A DNA stretch of 33,679 nt from Flavobacterium sp. Lineage in GTDB: Bacteria > Bacteroidota > Bacteroidia > Flavobacteriales > Flavobacteriaceae. Position 1 is the stretch's first letter. Each line of letters starts with the position of its first letter. This document shows, piece after piece, positions 8,816-15,471 of the stretch. Location of the stretch: assembly GCF_013823965.1 (NCBI RefSeq), contig NZ_PNNA01000016.1, forward strand, positions 1 through 33,679, read 5' to 3'. The translations under genes and the position numbers were made by a program. The notes under the pieces were generated by a model. That model searched no databases. It worked only from the letters and a program-made list of their open reading frames with translations, and was not told the origin of the DNA.

Positions 8816-8896
8816 TGTAATAAACTGGTTATTTATTATTTTGGTTTTTGGTTAGTTAAAAAATCGCCGACATTCTTGGAATGTTGGCGTTTTTTT
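8816..8896 (+). ncRNA. Small RNA candidate 2 (second of a tandem pair)
   Basis: This is a second copy of the unit at 8488-8564. It has a 5' hairpin TAATAAAC (8818-8825), loop TGGTT, ATTTATTA (8831-8838), then a GGTT-rich core ending GGTTAGT (8841-8856). Across about 42 bases the core differs from copy 1 by one substitution and two or three single-T insertions. The 3' terminator stem has an unrelated sequence (8865-8889). A conserved 5' half with a diverged but still functional terminator suggests selection on the RNA. The predicted length is about 80 nt. The 3' end overlaps the stop codon of the convergent hydrolase gene. Confidence 0.6.
8865..8896. terminator. Bidirectional terminator, sRNA candidate 2 and hydrolase gene
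   Basis: An 11-base stem (CGCCGACATTC paired to GAATGTTGGCG, one G-U pair) has a TTG loop and is followed by seven T on the plus strand. On the minus strand the same stem is followed by ATTTTTT, so it can also end the hydrolase transcript. Confidence 0.8.
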
Positions 8897-9680
8897 ATTG
8901 GTTCAACCCAATGAAAGACAATACTTCGTTATTAAAAACTCTGGGTTGCTCCACATTGACCACGTGACCGCATTGTTCCACAACATATAATTGGGAGGAT
9001 TTATGGTGTTTTTCGACCACGAGTCGAACAGAAGGCAAAAACATGTAATCTTCCTCACCCATTATGTATAGCGTTGGAATATTCAATTCCACTTGTCTAA
9101 ACCATTTCAGCACCGGATTGATTTCGGCGGTGAGTTTGAACCATTTTATGAATTCTTTTTGGTATAATTTTTTGGCTTCATTGATAAAAAGCAAGCGGGA
9201 TTGTTTGTGGTTCTTTTTGGGCATGATCACAAAGGCAAAAAATTGGTACAACACTAAATAAGGCAAGACATATTTGAACATATTCCCCAATTTCATCAAG
9301 ATTTGCGAACGAAAATTCATTTTCAGGATGGCTCCGCCAAGAATCATGCTTTGCACGCGTTCCGGATGCATTTCGGCCAATTGTCGAATCAGAATCGTGC
9401 CAAGGGAAATCCCCACGAAATGCGATTTTTTAATCTTCAAATGATCAATTACTTCCAGGACATCATTGGCAATGGACTCAAAAGTATATTTTTGGTTAAA
9501 CGTCTTTTTGATGTGCACATTGGAATTGCCGTGACCACGCAAATCCAACAACAAAACATTGTATGATTTTTTAAAATCCCGAATTTGCTTGAACCAAATA
9601 GATGAACTACCGCCAGCGCCGTGAACAAAAGTCACCCACTGGTCGCTGTTTTCGTTTTTATATGTCGTGTAGTTGATCAT
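8895..9680 (-). CDS. Alpha/beta-fold hydrolase
   Basis: The 261-residue protein has a complete alpha/beta-hydrolase triad. The nucleophile is S92 in the elbow GISLG, the acid is D211 in MGEEDYMF and the base is H239 in EQCGHVV. The oxyanion-hole motif HGAGG is at 20-24 and the DLRGHG motif at about 46-51. A cap region with hydrophobic stretch YVLPYLVLYQFFAFVIM lies at about 137-153 and could touch the membrane or bind an apolar substrate. There is no signal peptide. The substrate cannot be told; candidates are esters or similar small acyl compounds. It lies downstream of pyrF on the same strand with a 107-base gap and ends in the bidirectional terminator at 8865-8896. Confidence 0.85.
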   Translation of the reverse strand: MINYTTYKNENSDQWVTFVHGAGGSSSIWFKQIRDFKKSYNVLLLDLRGHGNSNVHIKKTFNQKYTFESIANDVLEVIDHLKIKKSHFVGISLGTILIRQLAEMHPERVQSMILGGAILKMNFRSQILMKLGNMFKYVLPYLVLYQFFAFVIMPKKNHKQSRLLFINEAKKLYQKEFIKWFKLTAEINPVLKWFRQVELNIPTLYIMGEEDYMFLPSVRLVVEKHHKSSQLYVVEQCGHVVNVEQPRVFNNEVLSFIGLNQ

Positions 9681-9787
9681 TGGATTTTCGAATGTATATT
9701 AACGAATCTTGATTGCAGGTTTAGTATTGGAAAAAACATATCAAAATTTCTATAGTTTTGACCATCAAAAATCGTTAATTAAAAATC

Positions 9788-10606
9788 TTAAATATTTTTT
9801 AAAATCCCCTCCATTTCTTGTTGCATTTTCAACGCTTCTTCTCTTGCTTTTTCGGCAAAATCAGTTCCTTTTGATGCATAAATAATGGCTCTTGAAGAAT
9901 TAACCAACAATCCAACATTCGCATTCATTCCGTAGGCACAAACTTCCGAAAGACTTCCGCCTTGCGCTCCAACACCGGGAACAAGCAAGAAACTATCCGG
10001 AACAATTTTACGAATTTCCGTGAAATATTCCGCTTTTGTGGCGCCAACAACATACATCAAGTTTTCGGAATTCGTCCAAGTTTTTGAAGTTTCCAAAACC
10101 TGTTTGTACAATTCCTTTCCGCCAACATTCAAGGTTTGAAAATCAAACGCACCCTCATTCGAAGTCAAAGCCAACAGAATGGTGTGTTTATTCTCGAAAG
10201 CCAAAAAAGGCTCCACCGAATCTTTTCCCATGTAAGGTGCCACGGTTACGCTGTCAAAATTCAAGTCTTCGAAGAAAGCTTTGGCATACATCGAGGAAGT
10301 ATTGCCAATATCACCTCGCTTAGCATCGGCAATCGTGAAGATTTCGGGATGCTTTTCGTTGATGTAATCAATCGTTTTTTGCAACGACTGCCAACCTTTG
10401 ATTCCATAAGCTTCAAAAAAAGCCGTATTGGGTTTGTAAGCCACCGCCAAATCGTGTGTGGCATCAATTATCGCTTTGTTGAATTCAAAAATCGGGTCTT
10501 CTAATTCCAATAAATGTTGTGGAATTTTATCCAAATCAACGTCCAATCCTACACAAAGAAAGGATTTCTTGATTTTAATTTGATCTATAAGTTGTTGTGT
10601 AGTCAT
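9788..10606 (-). CDS. pyrF: Orotidine 5'-phosphate decarboxylase
   Basis: This is a 272-residue OMP decarboxylase of the longer bacterial type (the pyrF subfamily 2 class). It catalyses the last step of UMP synthesis. The catalytic signature DAKRGDI is at residues 94-100, with CVGLD near the N-terminus and the phosphate-binding PGVGAQGG near 218-225. The frame is open upstream to an ATG at 10654, but that adds only 16 residues (reading [11 protein letters not shown]) encoded by a dispersed GCAAAG repeat. The start at 10606 ([20 protein letters not shown]) is therefore preferred. It is downstream of prfA on the same strand, separated by 121 bases of repeat-like sequence. Confidence 0.95.
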   Translation of the reverse strand: MTTQQLIDQIKIKKSFLCVGLDVDLDKIPQHLLELEDPIFEFNKAIIDATHDLAVAYKPNTAFFEAYGIKGWQSLQKTIDYINEKHPEIFTIADAKRGDIGNTSSMYAKAFFEDLNFDSVTVAPYMGKDSVEPFLAFENKHTILLALTSNEGAFDFQTLNVGGKELYKQVLETSKTWTNSENLMYVVGATKAEYFTEIRKIVPDSFLLVPGVGAQGGSLSEVCAYGMNANVGLLVNSSRAIIYASKGTDFAEKAREEALKMQQEMEGILKNI

Positions 10607-10618
10607 TGTTGTGTGTTT

Positions 10619-10662
10619 AACCGCAAAGTTCGCAAAGTTTCTCGCAAAGTTCACAAGGTGTT
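10619..10662. repeat. Tandem CGCAAAGTT-type intergenic repeat
   Basis: Three near-copies of CGCAAAGTT (in the order GCAAAGTTCGCAAAGTTT, CTCGCAAAGTTCAC) lie just upstream of pyrF. On the pyrF strand they read AACTTTGCG. The short repeat resembles intergenic filler that I associate with Flavobacterium genomes, and it creates a false upstream start for pyrF. Confidence 0.6.
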
Positions 10663-10727
10663 AAAAAAAATGCCAAACATTTCGGTATGGCATCTATTAT
10701 CTCTTCGTCTATTCTCTTTTAGTCTCC

Positions 10728-11804
10728 TTAGAAAACTTCGCTGGCTTCTTTCAGTTTCTCCATATTGTTGACCAATTGCAATTCATCAACAATTTTTTGG
10801 ATGTCGCCATTCATGATGTTTCCTAAATCATACAATGTCAACCCAACTCTGTGATCCGTCACGCGACCTTGCGCATAATTGTAGGTTCTAATTTTGGCCG
10901 AACGGTCACCAGAACTCACTTGCGAAGTACGTTTACTGGCATCTTGCTCTTGCTTTTTGGCCAATTCTTGTTCGTACAAACGAGAACGCAAAACAATCAA
11001 AGCTTTGTCTTTATTCTTGTGTTGCGATTTCTGGTCTTGACATTGCGCCACCAATCCGGTTGGAATGTGTGTCAAACGAACCGCTGATTTAGTCGTATTT
11101 ACCGATTGTCCTCCAGGTCCTGATGAACAGAAGAAATCCACGCGAACGTCGTTCATGTCTATTTGCACGTCAAATTCCTCCGCTTCCGGAAGCACCATCA
11201 CCGTCGCTGCCGAAGTGTGGACACGACCTTGGGTTTCGGTTTGCGGGACACGTTGCACGCGGTGAACGCCTGCTTCAAACTTTAAAGTCCCATAAACATC
11301 TTCGCCAGTAACTTCAAAAATCACCTCTTTGAATCCTCCCGAAGTTCCTTCGTTCATGTCGACAACCGAAGTTCTCCAACCCCTGTTTTCACAATATTTG
11401 GTGTACATGCGGAATAAATCTCCGGCAAAAATACTGGCCTCGTCCCCACCCGTTCCGGCACGAATCTCGACCATCACGTTCTTGGCATCTTCAGGATCTT
11501 TGGGAATCAACATAAACTTGATTTCTTCCTCCAGTTCCGGCAATCGTTCCTTGGCTTCCTCGAGTTGCATCTTGGCCATTTCGGTCATGTCGGCATCGCT
11601 TCCGTCGGCAATTATTTCGTTGGCTTCGTCAATATTGGCCATCAAAAGCACGTATTCGTCTCTTTTTTCGGCCAAAGCCTTTAAGTTTTTATACTCCTGG
11701 TTCAACTGTACATAACGCTTTTGGTCGGCAATCACGTCGGGCTGGATAATCAAGTCCGAAATCTCGTCGAAACGCTGTTTCACTATTTGAAGTCTGTCTA
11801 ACAT
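10728..11804 (-). CDS. prfA: Peptide chain release factor 1
   Basis: This class I release factor has 358 residues, a normal RF1 length. The GGQ motif that triggers peptidyl-tRNA hydrolysis is at 231-233 ([12 protein letters not shown]). The codon-recognition tripeptide is PQT at 187-189 ([15 protein letters not shown]), the P-x-T type of RF1 that reads UAG and UAA, rather than the SPF of RF2. The N-terminal coiled-coil domain (1-100) is complete. It is likely the first gene of a prfA-pyrF unit. The candidate -7 element TAAATTTG is at 11830-11837. Confidence 0.97.
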   Translation of the reverse strand: MLDRLQIVKQRFDEISDLIIQPDVIADQKRYVQLNQEYKNLKALAEKRDEYVLLMANIDEANEIIADGSDADMTEMAKMQLEEAKERLPELEEEIKFMLIPKDPEDAKNVMVEIRAGTGGDEASIFAGDLFRMYTKYCENRGWRTSVVDMNEGTSGGFKEVIFEVTGEDVYGTLKFEAGVHRVQRVPQTETQGRVHTSAATVMVLPEAEEFDVQIDMNDVRVDFFCSSGPGGQSVNTTKSAVRLTHIPTGLVAQCQDQKSQHKNKDKALIVLRSRLYEQELAKKQEQDASKRTSQVSSGDRSAKIRTYNYAQGRVTDHRVGLTLYDLGNIMNGDIQKIVDELQLVNNMEKLKEASEVF

Positions 11805-11829
11805 ATACTTGTTCCTTTATTTTGGAGTG

Positions 11830-11837
11830 CAAATTTA
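11830..11837 (-). promoter_or_regulatory. Candidate -7 element of prfA
   Basis: TAAATTTG on the minus strand fits TAnnTTTG exactly, 25 bases from the ATG at 11804. The expected -33 TTG is replaced by CTG-type sequence within a short repeat, so only the -7 half is supported. Confidence 0.4.
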
Positions 11838-11978
11838 GTGAAAAGATTGCAGATTTCAGATTGCAGGTTTCAGATTTTTTAAAGTGGGGTTTGAAGTGGG
11901 AAAATCGAGCTAATATTACCGCACATGGATGGAAAAAGAGGCAATGTTATTATTTTAAAAAAGAATACACCTCAACTT

Positions 11979-12051
11979 TGTCATTTCGACCAACGGGAGA
12001 AATCGCATAACGAGAGCAACTCATATGATTTCTCCTTTGTCGAAAATGACA
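11979..12051. repeat. Long imperfect palindromic element
   Basis: The left arm has GTCATTTCGAC then GGAGAAATC; the right arm has GATTTCTCC then GTCGAAAATGAC. These are reverse complements apart from one inserted A and a few mismatches, around a centre of about 20 bases. The size (about 73 bases), symmetry and non-coding location suggest a REP- or MITE-like dispersed element. Confidence 0.65.
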
Positions 12052-12174
12052 TTACCCATTGCAATTAAGAATTTATCCTGCTCCGCAAAGTCTCCCGACT
12101 TTGAGGTAGTGATTTTCGGTTTTCAACCGACTTGTTTTTAGACCATTTACACCAGTCACAGACTGACACACACA

Positions 12175-12199
12175 TCCTCAAAGTCGGAGACTTTGAGGA
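12175..12199. repeat. Perfect hairpin with AAAGTC core
   Basis: TCCTCAAAGTC, GGA, GACTTTGAGGA: 11-base perfect arms and a 3-base loop. A shorter relative, CAAAGTC-TCCC-GACTTTG, is at 12086-12103. There is no T-tract next to either, so they are not intrinsic terminators. Confidence 0.6.
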
Positions 12200-12313
12200 G
12201 CGAAAACCTTGCGCCTTTGCGGTAAAAAATCTCCCGTTCATAACTCCCAACAATTTCCTTTTCATACCAATTTCAAAATTCCTACTTTGCAGCCTCAAAT
12301 TTAGAAAGGAAAA

Positions 12314-14608
12314 ATGAAGGTTTGTATTGCCGAAAAACCAAGTGTAGCCCGTGAAATCGCAACCGTTTTGGGAGCCAATACCAAGCACGACGGCTATTAC
12401 GAAGGCAACGGTTATCTGGTAACCTACACTTTTGGCCATCTATGCACCTTGAAAGAACCCAACGATTACAAACCCCATTGGAAAAGTTGGGATTTGAACA
12501 ATCTGCCCATGCTTCCCGAAAAGTTTGAAACCAAGGTGGTCGATAATTCTGGCGTTCAAAAACAATTCAAAATCATAAAAAGTCTTTTCGACAAAGCCGA
12601 CTTGGTCATCAACTGCGGGGATGCGGGACAAGAAGGCGAACTCATCCAGCGTTGGGTGATGAACGAAGCACAATACAAAGGCGAAGTAAAACGCTTGTGG
12701 ATTTCGTCCCTGACCACCGAAGCCATCAAGGAGGGTTTCCAGAACTTGAAACCGTCTGCCAACTACGATAATTTATATTATGCCGGATTTTCCAGAGCCA
12801 TTGGCGACTGGTTATTGGGGATGAATGCCACGCGTTTGTACACCGTAAAACACGGCGGTTACAAGCAAGTTTTGTCCATCGGTCGGGTGCAAACGCCAAC
12901 CTTGGCAATGGTTGTGGATCGCTTCAAGGAAATCGAAAACTTCAAACCGCAACCTTATTGGGAGTTGCAAACCTTGTATCGAGAAACGCTTTTCAGTTAT
13001 GAAGAAGGGCGCTTTTTGAAAAAGGAAGACGGCGAACTTTTGGCCAACAAAGTCAAGGAAAGCGAATTCGAAATTGTTTCCGTCGAAAAAAAGAACGGCA
13101 ACGAATTTGCCCCAAAACTATTCGATTTAACAGGCTTACAAGTCTATTGCAACACCAAATTTGGCTTCACTGCAGACGAAACCCTTAAAATTGTCCAAAC
13201 TTTGTACGAACAAAAAGTAGTGACTTATCCTAGAGTTGACACCACCTTTTTACCGAATGATATTTATCCAAAAGTGCCGGGAATTCTACAAAATTTGACG
13301 AATTACGCCGCTTTGATAGAACCACTTTTGGAAAAAAAGATAAAAAAATCACCCAAGGTTTTCAACGACAAGAAAGTAACCGATCACCACGCTATTATTC
13401 CAACGGGCGTTCAAAGCAATTTGCAATACAACCAGCAGCAAGTGTACGACATCATCACGCGCCGTTTCATTGCGGTATTTTATGATGATTGTCTGGTCGC
13501 CAACACAACGGTAATCGGAAAAGCGGCCGATGTCAGTTTCAAAACCACCGGAAAAGAAATCTTGAAAAAAGGATTTCGTATAGTCTTTGAAGACCCGAAC
13601 ACCAAAGAAAAAGAAGCCGATATTTTGCCGAGTTTTATTGTAGGCGAAAAAGGCCCACACCAACCCTCATTTTTAGAAAAAGAAACCAAACCACCCAACC
13701 AGTTCACGGAGGCAACTTTGTTACGCGCTATGGAAACCGCCGGAAAACAAGTCGATGACGAGGATTTGCGGGAACTGATGAAAGAAAATGGCATTGGTCG
13801 TCCATCGACTAGAGCGAATATTATTGAAACGCTTTTTAAACGCCAATACATCGTTCGAAACAAAAAACAGGTCTTGCCAACACCCACGGGAATCCAACTG
13901 ATTGACACTATTCAGAATGAATTAGTGAAATCGGCAGAATTGACGGGTTCTTGGGAAAAACAATTGAAAGACATTGAAAAAGGAACGTTTACCGCTGGAG
14001 CATTCATCAAGAACATGAAACAGATGGTAGAGGAATTGGTCTATGAAGTGCGAAAAGAAACCCGAGGCGCCAATATTTCGCACGCAGGAACTGTCCAAAA
14101 ACAGGAAGCCGTTCTCGAGAAAAAGAAAGCGGAAGGAATCTTGTCCGAAATCTGTCCGAAATGCAAGAAAGCGACGCTCATTAAAGGGAAATCAGCTTAT
14201 GGCTGTGGCGATTACAAGGCGGGCTGCAAATTCGTTTTGCCCTATACTTTTGCCAACAAAAAAATATCCGAGAATCAATACTTGCGATTGGTCCAAAAAG
14301 GCTCGACAGTAAACTTAAAAGATTTCAAAACCGAAGTTGGAACTGTGGAAGGGTTACTTCGCTTTGACGAAAATTTCGAACTCAAATTAGAAGAAAAGAA
14401 AACAGTCGTGAAACCAACATCGGATACATTAGAATGTCCTAAATGCAAAAAAGGAACCGTGCTCAAGGGAAACACCGCTTACGGTTGCAGCGACTATAAA
14501 TCGGGTTGCGATTTCAAAGTCCCGTTTGACGTGGTTCGGGCGAAACTGAAAGACCAGAAACCCAGCAAGGAATTGGTTTATACAATTTTGAAAGAAAGTG
14601 TTTCCTAA
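12314..14608 (+). CDS. topB: DNA topoisomerase III (type IA)
   Basis: The 764-residue protein has an N-terminal Toprim domain (KVCIAEKPSVA, E7; DAGQEGE at 103-109), the type IA core with catalytic Y305 in VTYPRVDT, and GRPSTR near 495-500. Two C-terminal zinc ribbons follow, with cysteines at 614, 617, 631, 638 and at 708, 711, 725, 732. The enzyme nicks and rejoins one DNA strand and mainly decatenates. The second Asp of the usual Toprim DxD motif is Gly (G105), and YPRTDS of many family members is YPRVDT here. The two ribbons are similar (CPKCKK...YGCxDYKxGC), pointing to an internal duplication. No partner gene is adjacent. Confidence 0.93.
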   Translation: MKVCIAEKPSVAREIATVLGANTKHDGYYEGNGYLVTYTFGHLCTLKEPNDYKPHWKSWDLNNLPMLPEKFETKVVDNSGVQKQFKIIKSLFDKADLVINCGDAGQEGELIQRWVMNEAQYKGEVKRLWISSLTTEAIKEGFQNLKPSANYDNLYYAGFSRAIGDWLLGMNATRLYTVKHGGYKQVLSIGRVQTPTLAMVVDRFKEIENFKPQPYWELQTLYRETLFSYEEGRFLKKEDGELLANKVKESEFEIVSVEKKNGNEFAPKLFDLTGLQVYCNTKFGFTADETLKIVQTLYEQKVVTYPRVDTTFLPNDIYPKVPGILQNLTNYAALIEPLLEKKIKKSPKVFNDKKVTDHHAIIPTGVQSNLQYNQQQVYDIITRRFIAVFYDDCLVANTTVIGKAADVSFKTTGKEILKKGFRIVFEDPNTKEKEADILPSFIVGEKGPHQPSFLEKETKPPNQFTEATLLRAMETAGKQVDDEDLRELMKENGIGRPSTRANIIETLFKRQYIVRNKKQVLPTPTGIQLIDTIQNELVKSAELTGSWEKQLKDIEKGTFTAGAFIKNMKQMVEELVYEVRKETRGANISHAGTVQKQEAVLEKKKAEGILSEICPKCKKATLIKGKSAYGCGDYKAGCKFVLPYTFANKKISENQYLRLVQKGSTVNLKDFKTEVGTVEGLLRFDENFELKLEEKKTVVKPTSDTLECPKCKKGTVLKGNTAYGCSDYKSGCDFKVPFDVVRAKLKDQKPSKELVYTILKESVS

Positions 14609-14618
14609 ATTATTTTAC

Positions 14619-14661
14619 CGCTGATTCGCTGATTATAAATTTTAAAATCTGTGAATCTGCG
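14619..14661. repeat. Imperfect palindromic intergenic repeat
   Basis: CGCTGATTCGCTGATT (14619-14634) and AATCTGTGAATCTGCG (14646-14661) are reverse complements at 12 of 16 positions. The element lies just after topB in a 193-base gap. It has no T-tract and probably belongs to the same class of dispersed short repeats as those before topB. Confidence 0.5.
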
Positions 14662-14765
14662 ATAATTTTAAAAACTTATACTTTTGCTTTCCATCTTGGG
14701 CTAATTACAAACGAAGTTCACTGAACTCCGATAAAAATAATTGTACAGTGAAGTAATCTTTTCCT

Positions 14766-14773
14766 TAATTTTG
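14766..14773 (+). promoter_or_regulatory. Candidate -7 element of the DUF6265 gene
   Basis: TAATTTTG matches TAnnTTTG, 28 bases before the ATG at 14802. A TTG 22 bases upstream (14741-14743) is slightly farther than the usual spacing. Confidence 0.35.
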
Positions 14774-14801
14774 AAACGTCCAATAATCTAATGTTTACCT
14801 T

Positions 14802-15275
14802 ATGAAAAAAGCAATTCTTCTTTTCGTTACAATTCTGTTATTCGCTTCTTGCCAAAAATCCAAACAAGTTTCCAAAATTGTGGGCAACGATTGGCTGTTG
14901 GGTCAATGGGAGAACAAATCTGACGAAGGGAATCTATTGGAAATTTGGGAAAAGAAAAACGACAGCATTTATTTTGGTGAAAGTTATTTTATCAAAGGAA
15001 AAGACACTTTACATTTTGAAAAAATCGAGTTGCAACAAAAAGGCGAAAACCTATTATATGTTACAACCATCAAAGGCCAAAACAATGACAAACCTGTAAC
15101 TTTTGTACACAACGATACCATCGAGAAGCAATTGGTGTTTGAAAATCCAAAACACGACTTTCCTCAAAAAATTGCGTATTCGAAGATTACAAAAGACAGC
15201 ATAGTAATCCAAATTTCTGGAATTCAACAAGGAAAACCAAGTTCGGAACGCTTTTCGATGAAGAAAACCAAATAA
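14802..15275 (+). CDS. DUF6265-like lipoprotein
   Basis: The 157-residue protein has a lipoprotein signal with lipobox FASC (Cys17). The mature part begins with the pattern DWLLGQWENKSDEGNLLEIWEK, followed by alternating beta-strand segments, as in small lipocalin-like DUF6265 proteins. The conserved-looking NPKHDFPQKIAYSK segment also fits that family. No enzymatic residues are apparent. It is probably anchored in the envelope facing the periplasm. It has its own candidate -7 element upstream and an intrinsic terminator downstream (15307-15332), so it is likely a single-gene unit. Confidence 0.75.
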   Translation: MKKAILLFVTILLFASCQKSKQVSKIVGNDWLLGQWENKSDEGNLLEIWEKKNDSIYFGESYFIKGKDTLHFEKIELQQKGENLLYVTTIKGQNNDKPVTFVHNDTIEKQLVFENPKHDFPQKIAYSKITKDSIVIQISGIQQGKPSSERFSMKKTK

Positions 15276-15306
15276 AAGCCTCCCATTTTTCAACTGATTC
15301 AAGAAT

Positions 15307-15332
15307 CCTGCTCCATAAAAGCAGGTTTTTTT
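15307..15332 (+). terminator. Intrinsic terminator after the DUF6265 gene
   Basis: CCTGCT, 7-base loop, AGCAGG, followed by seven T. Confidence 0.8.
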
Positions 15333-15407
15333 ATGGCCATAAAGCACTGTAAAACAGCTCTTAAAATAATGTTAATAAATATTATCAATAATTAGTCTAA
15401 ATAAGCT

Positions 15408-15437
15408 TTGCGGAATCAAAAATGGTTTTTATATTTG
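15408..15437 (+). promoter_or_regulatory. Promoter of the siderophore receptor operon
   Basis: TTG, 19 bases, TATATTTG: an exact match to the Bacteroidota consensus at ideal spacing. It gives a leader of about 30 bases before the ATG at 15472. Two exact copies of AGTCTAAATAA (15394-15404 and 15455-15465) bracket it. Confidence 0.7.
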
Positions 15438-15471
15438 TATTGTTATTTTTAATAAGTCTAAATAAAGAACA

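Larger units (their letters stand above)
11805..12313. repeat. Repeat cluster between prfA and topB
   Basis: This 509-base non-coding gap holds three kinds of repeat. Two tandem copies of a GATTGCAG/GATTTCAG unit lie at about 11845-11877. A long imperfect palindrome is at 11979-12051. Two small hairpins sharing the core AAAGTC/GACTTT are at 12083-12106 and 12175-12199. The last part (12200-12230) carries CTTTGCGGT, akin to the repeat upstream of pyrF. ORFs in this gap are low-complexity by-products of the repeats. A weak -7-like TACTTTGC near 12290 may serve topB. Confidence 0.6.

Noticed and set aside
10607..10654. Upstream ATG giving pyrF 16 extra residues
   Set aside because: The added peptide is encoded by the CGCAAAGTT repeat. 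The conserved protein begins at MTTQQLIDQ (10606).
11822..12010. 62-codon plus-strand ORF
   Set aside because: It is built from the GATTGCAG repeat and the left arm of the palindrome; no family features.
12083..12106. Intrinsic terminator of topB or prfA
   Set aside because: The hairpin has no adjacent T-tract on either strand and lies upstream of both genes.
12065..12439. 124-codon minus-strand ORF between prfA and topB
   Set aside because: It spans palindromic repeats and overlaps the start of topB antisense. The residues reflect the repeat sequences.
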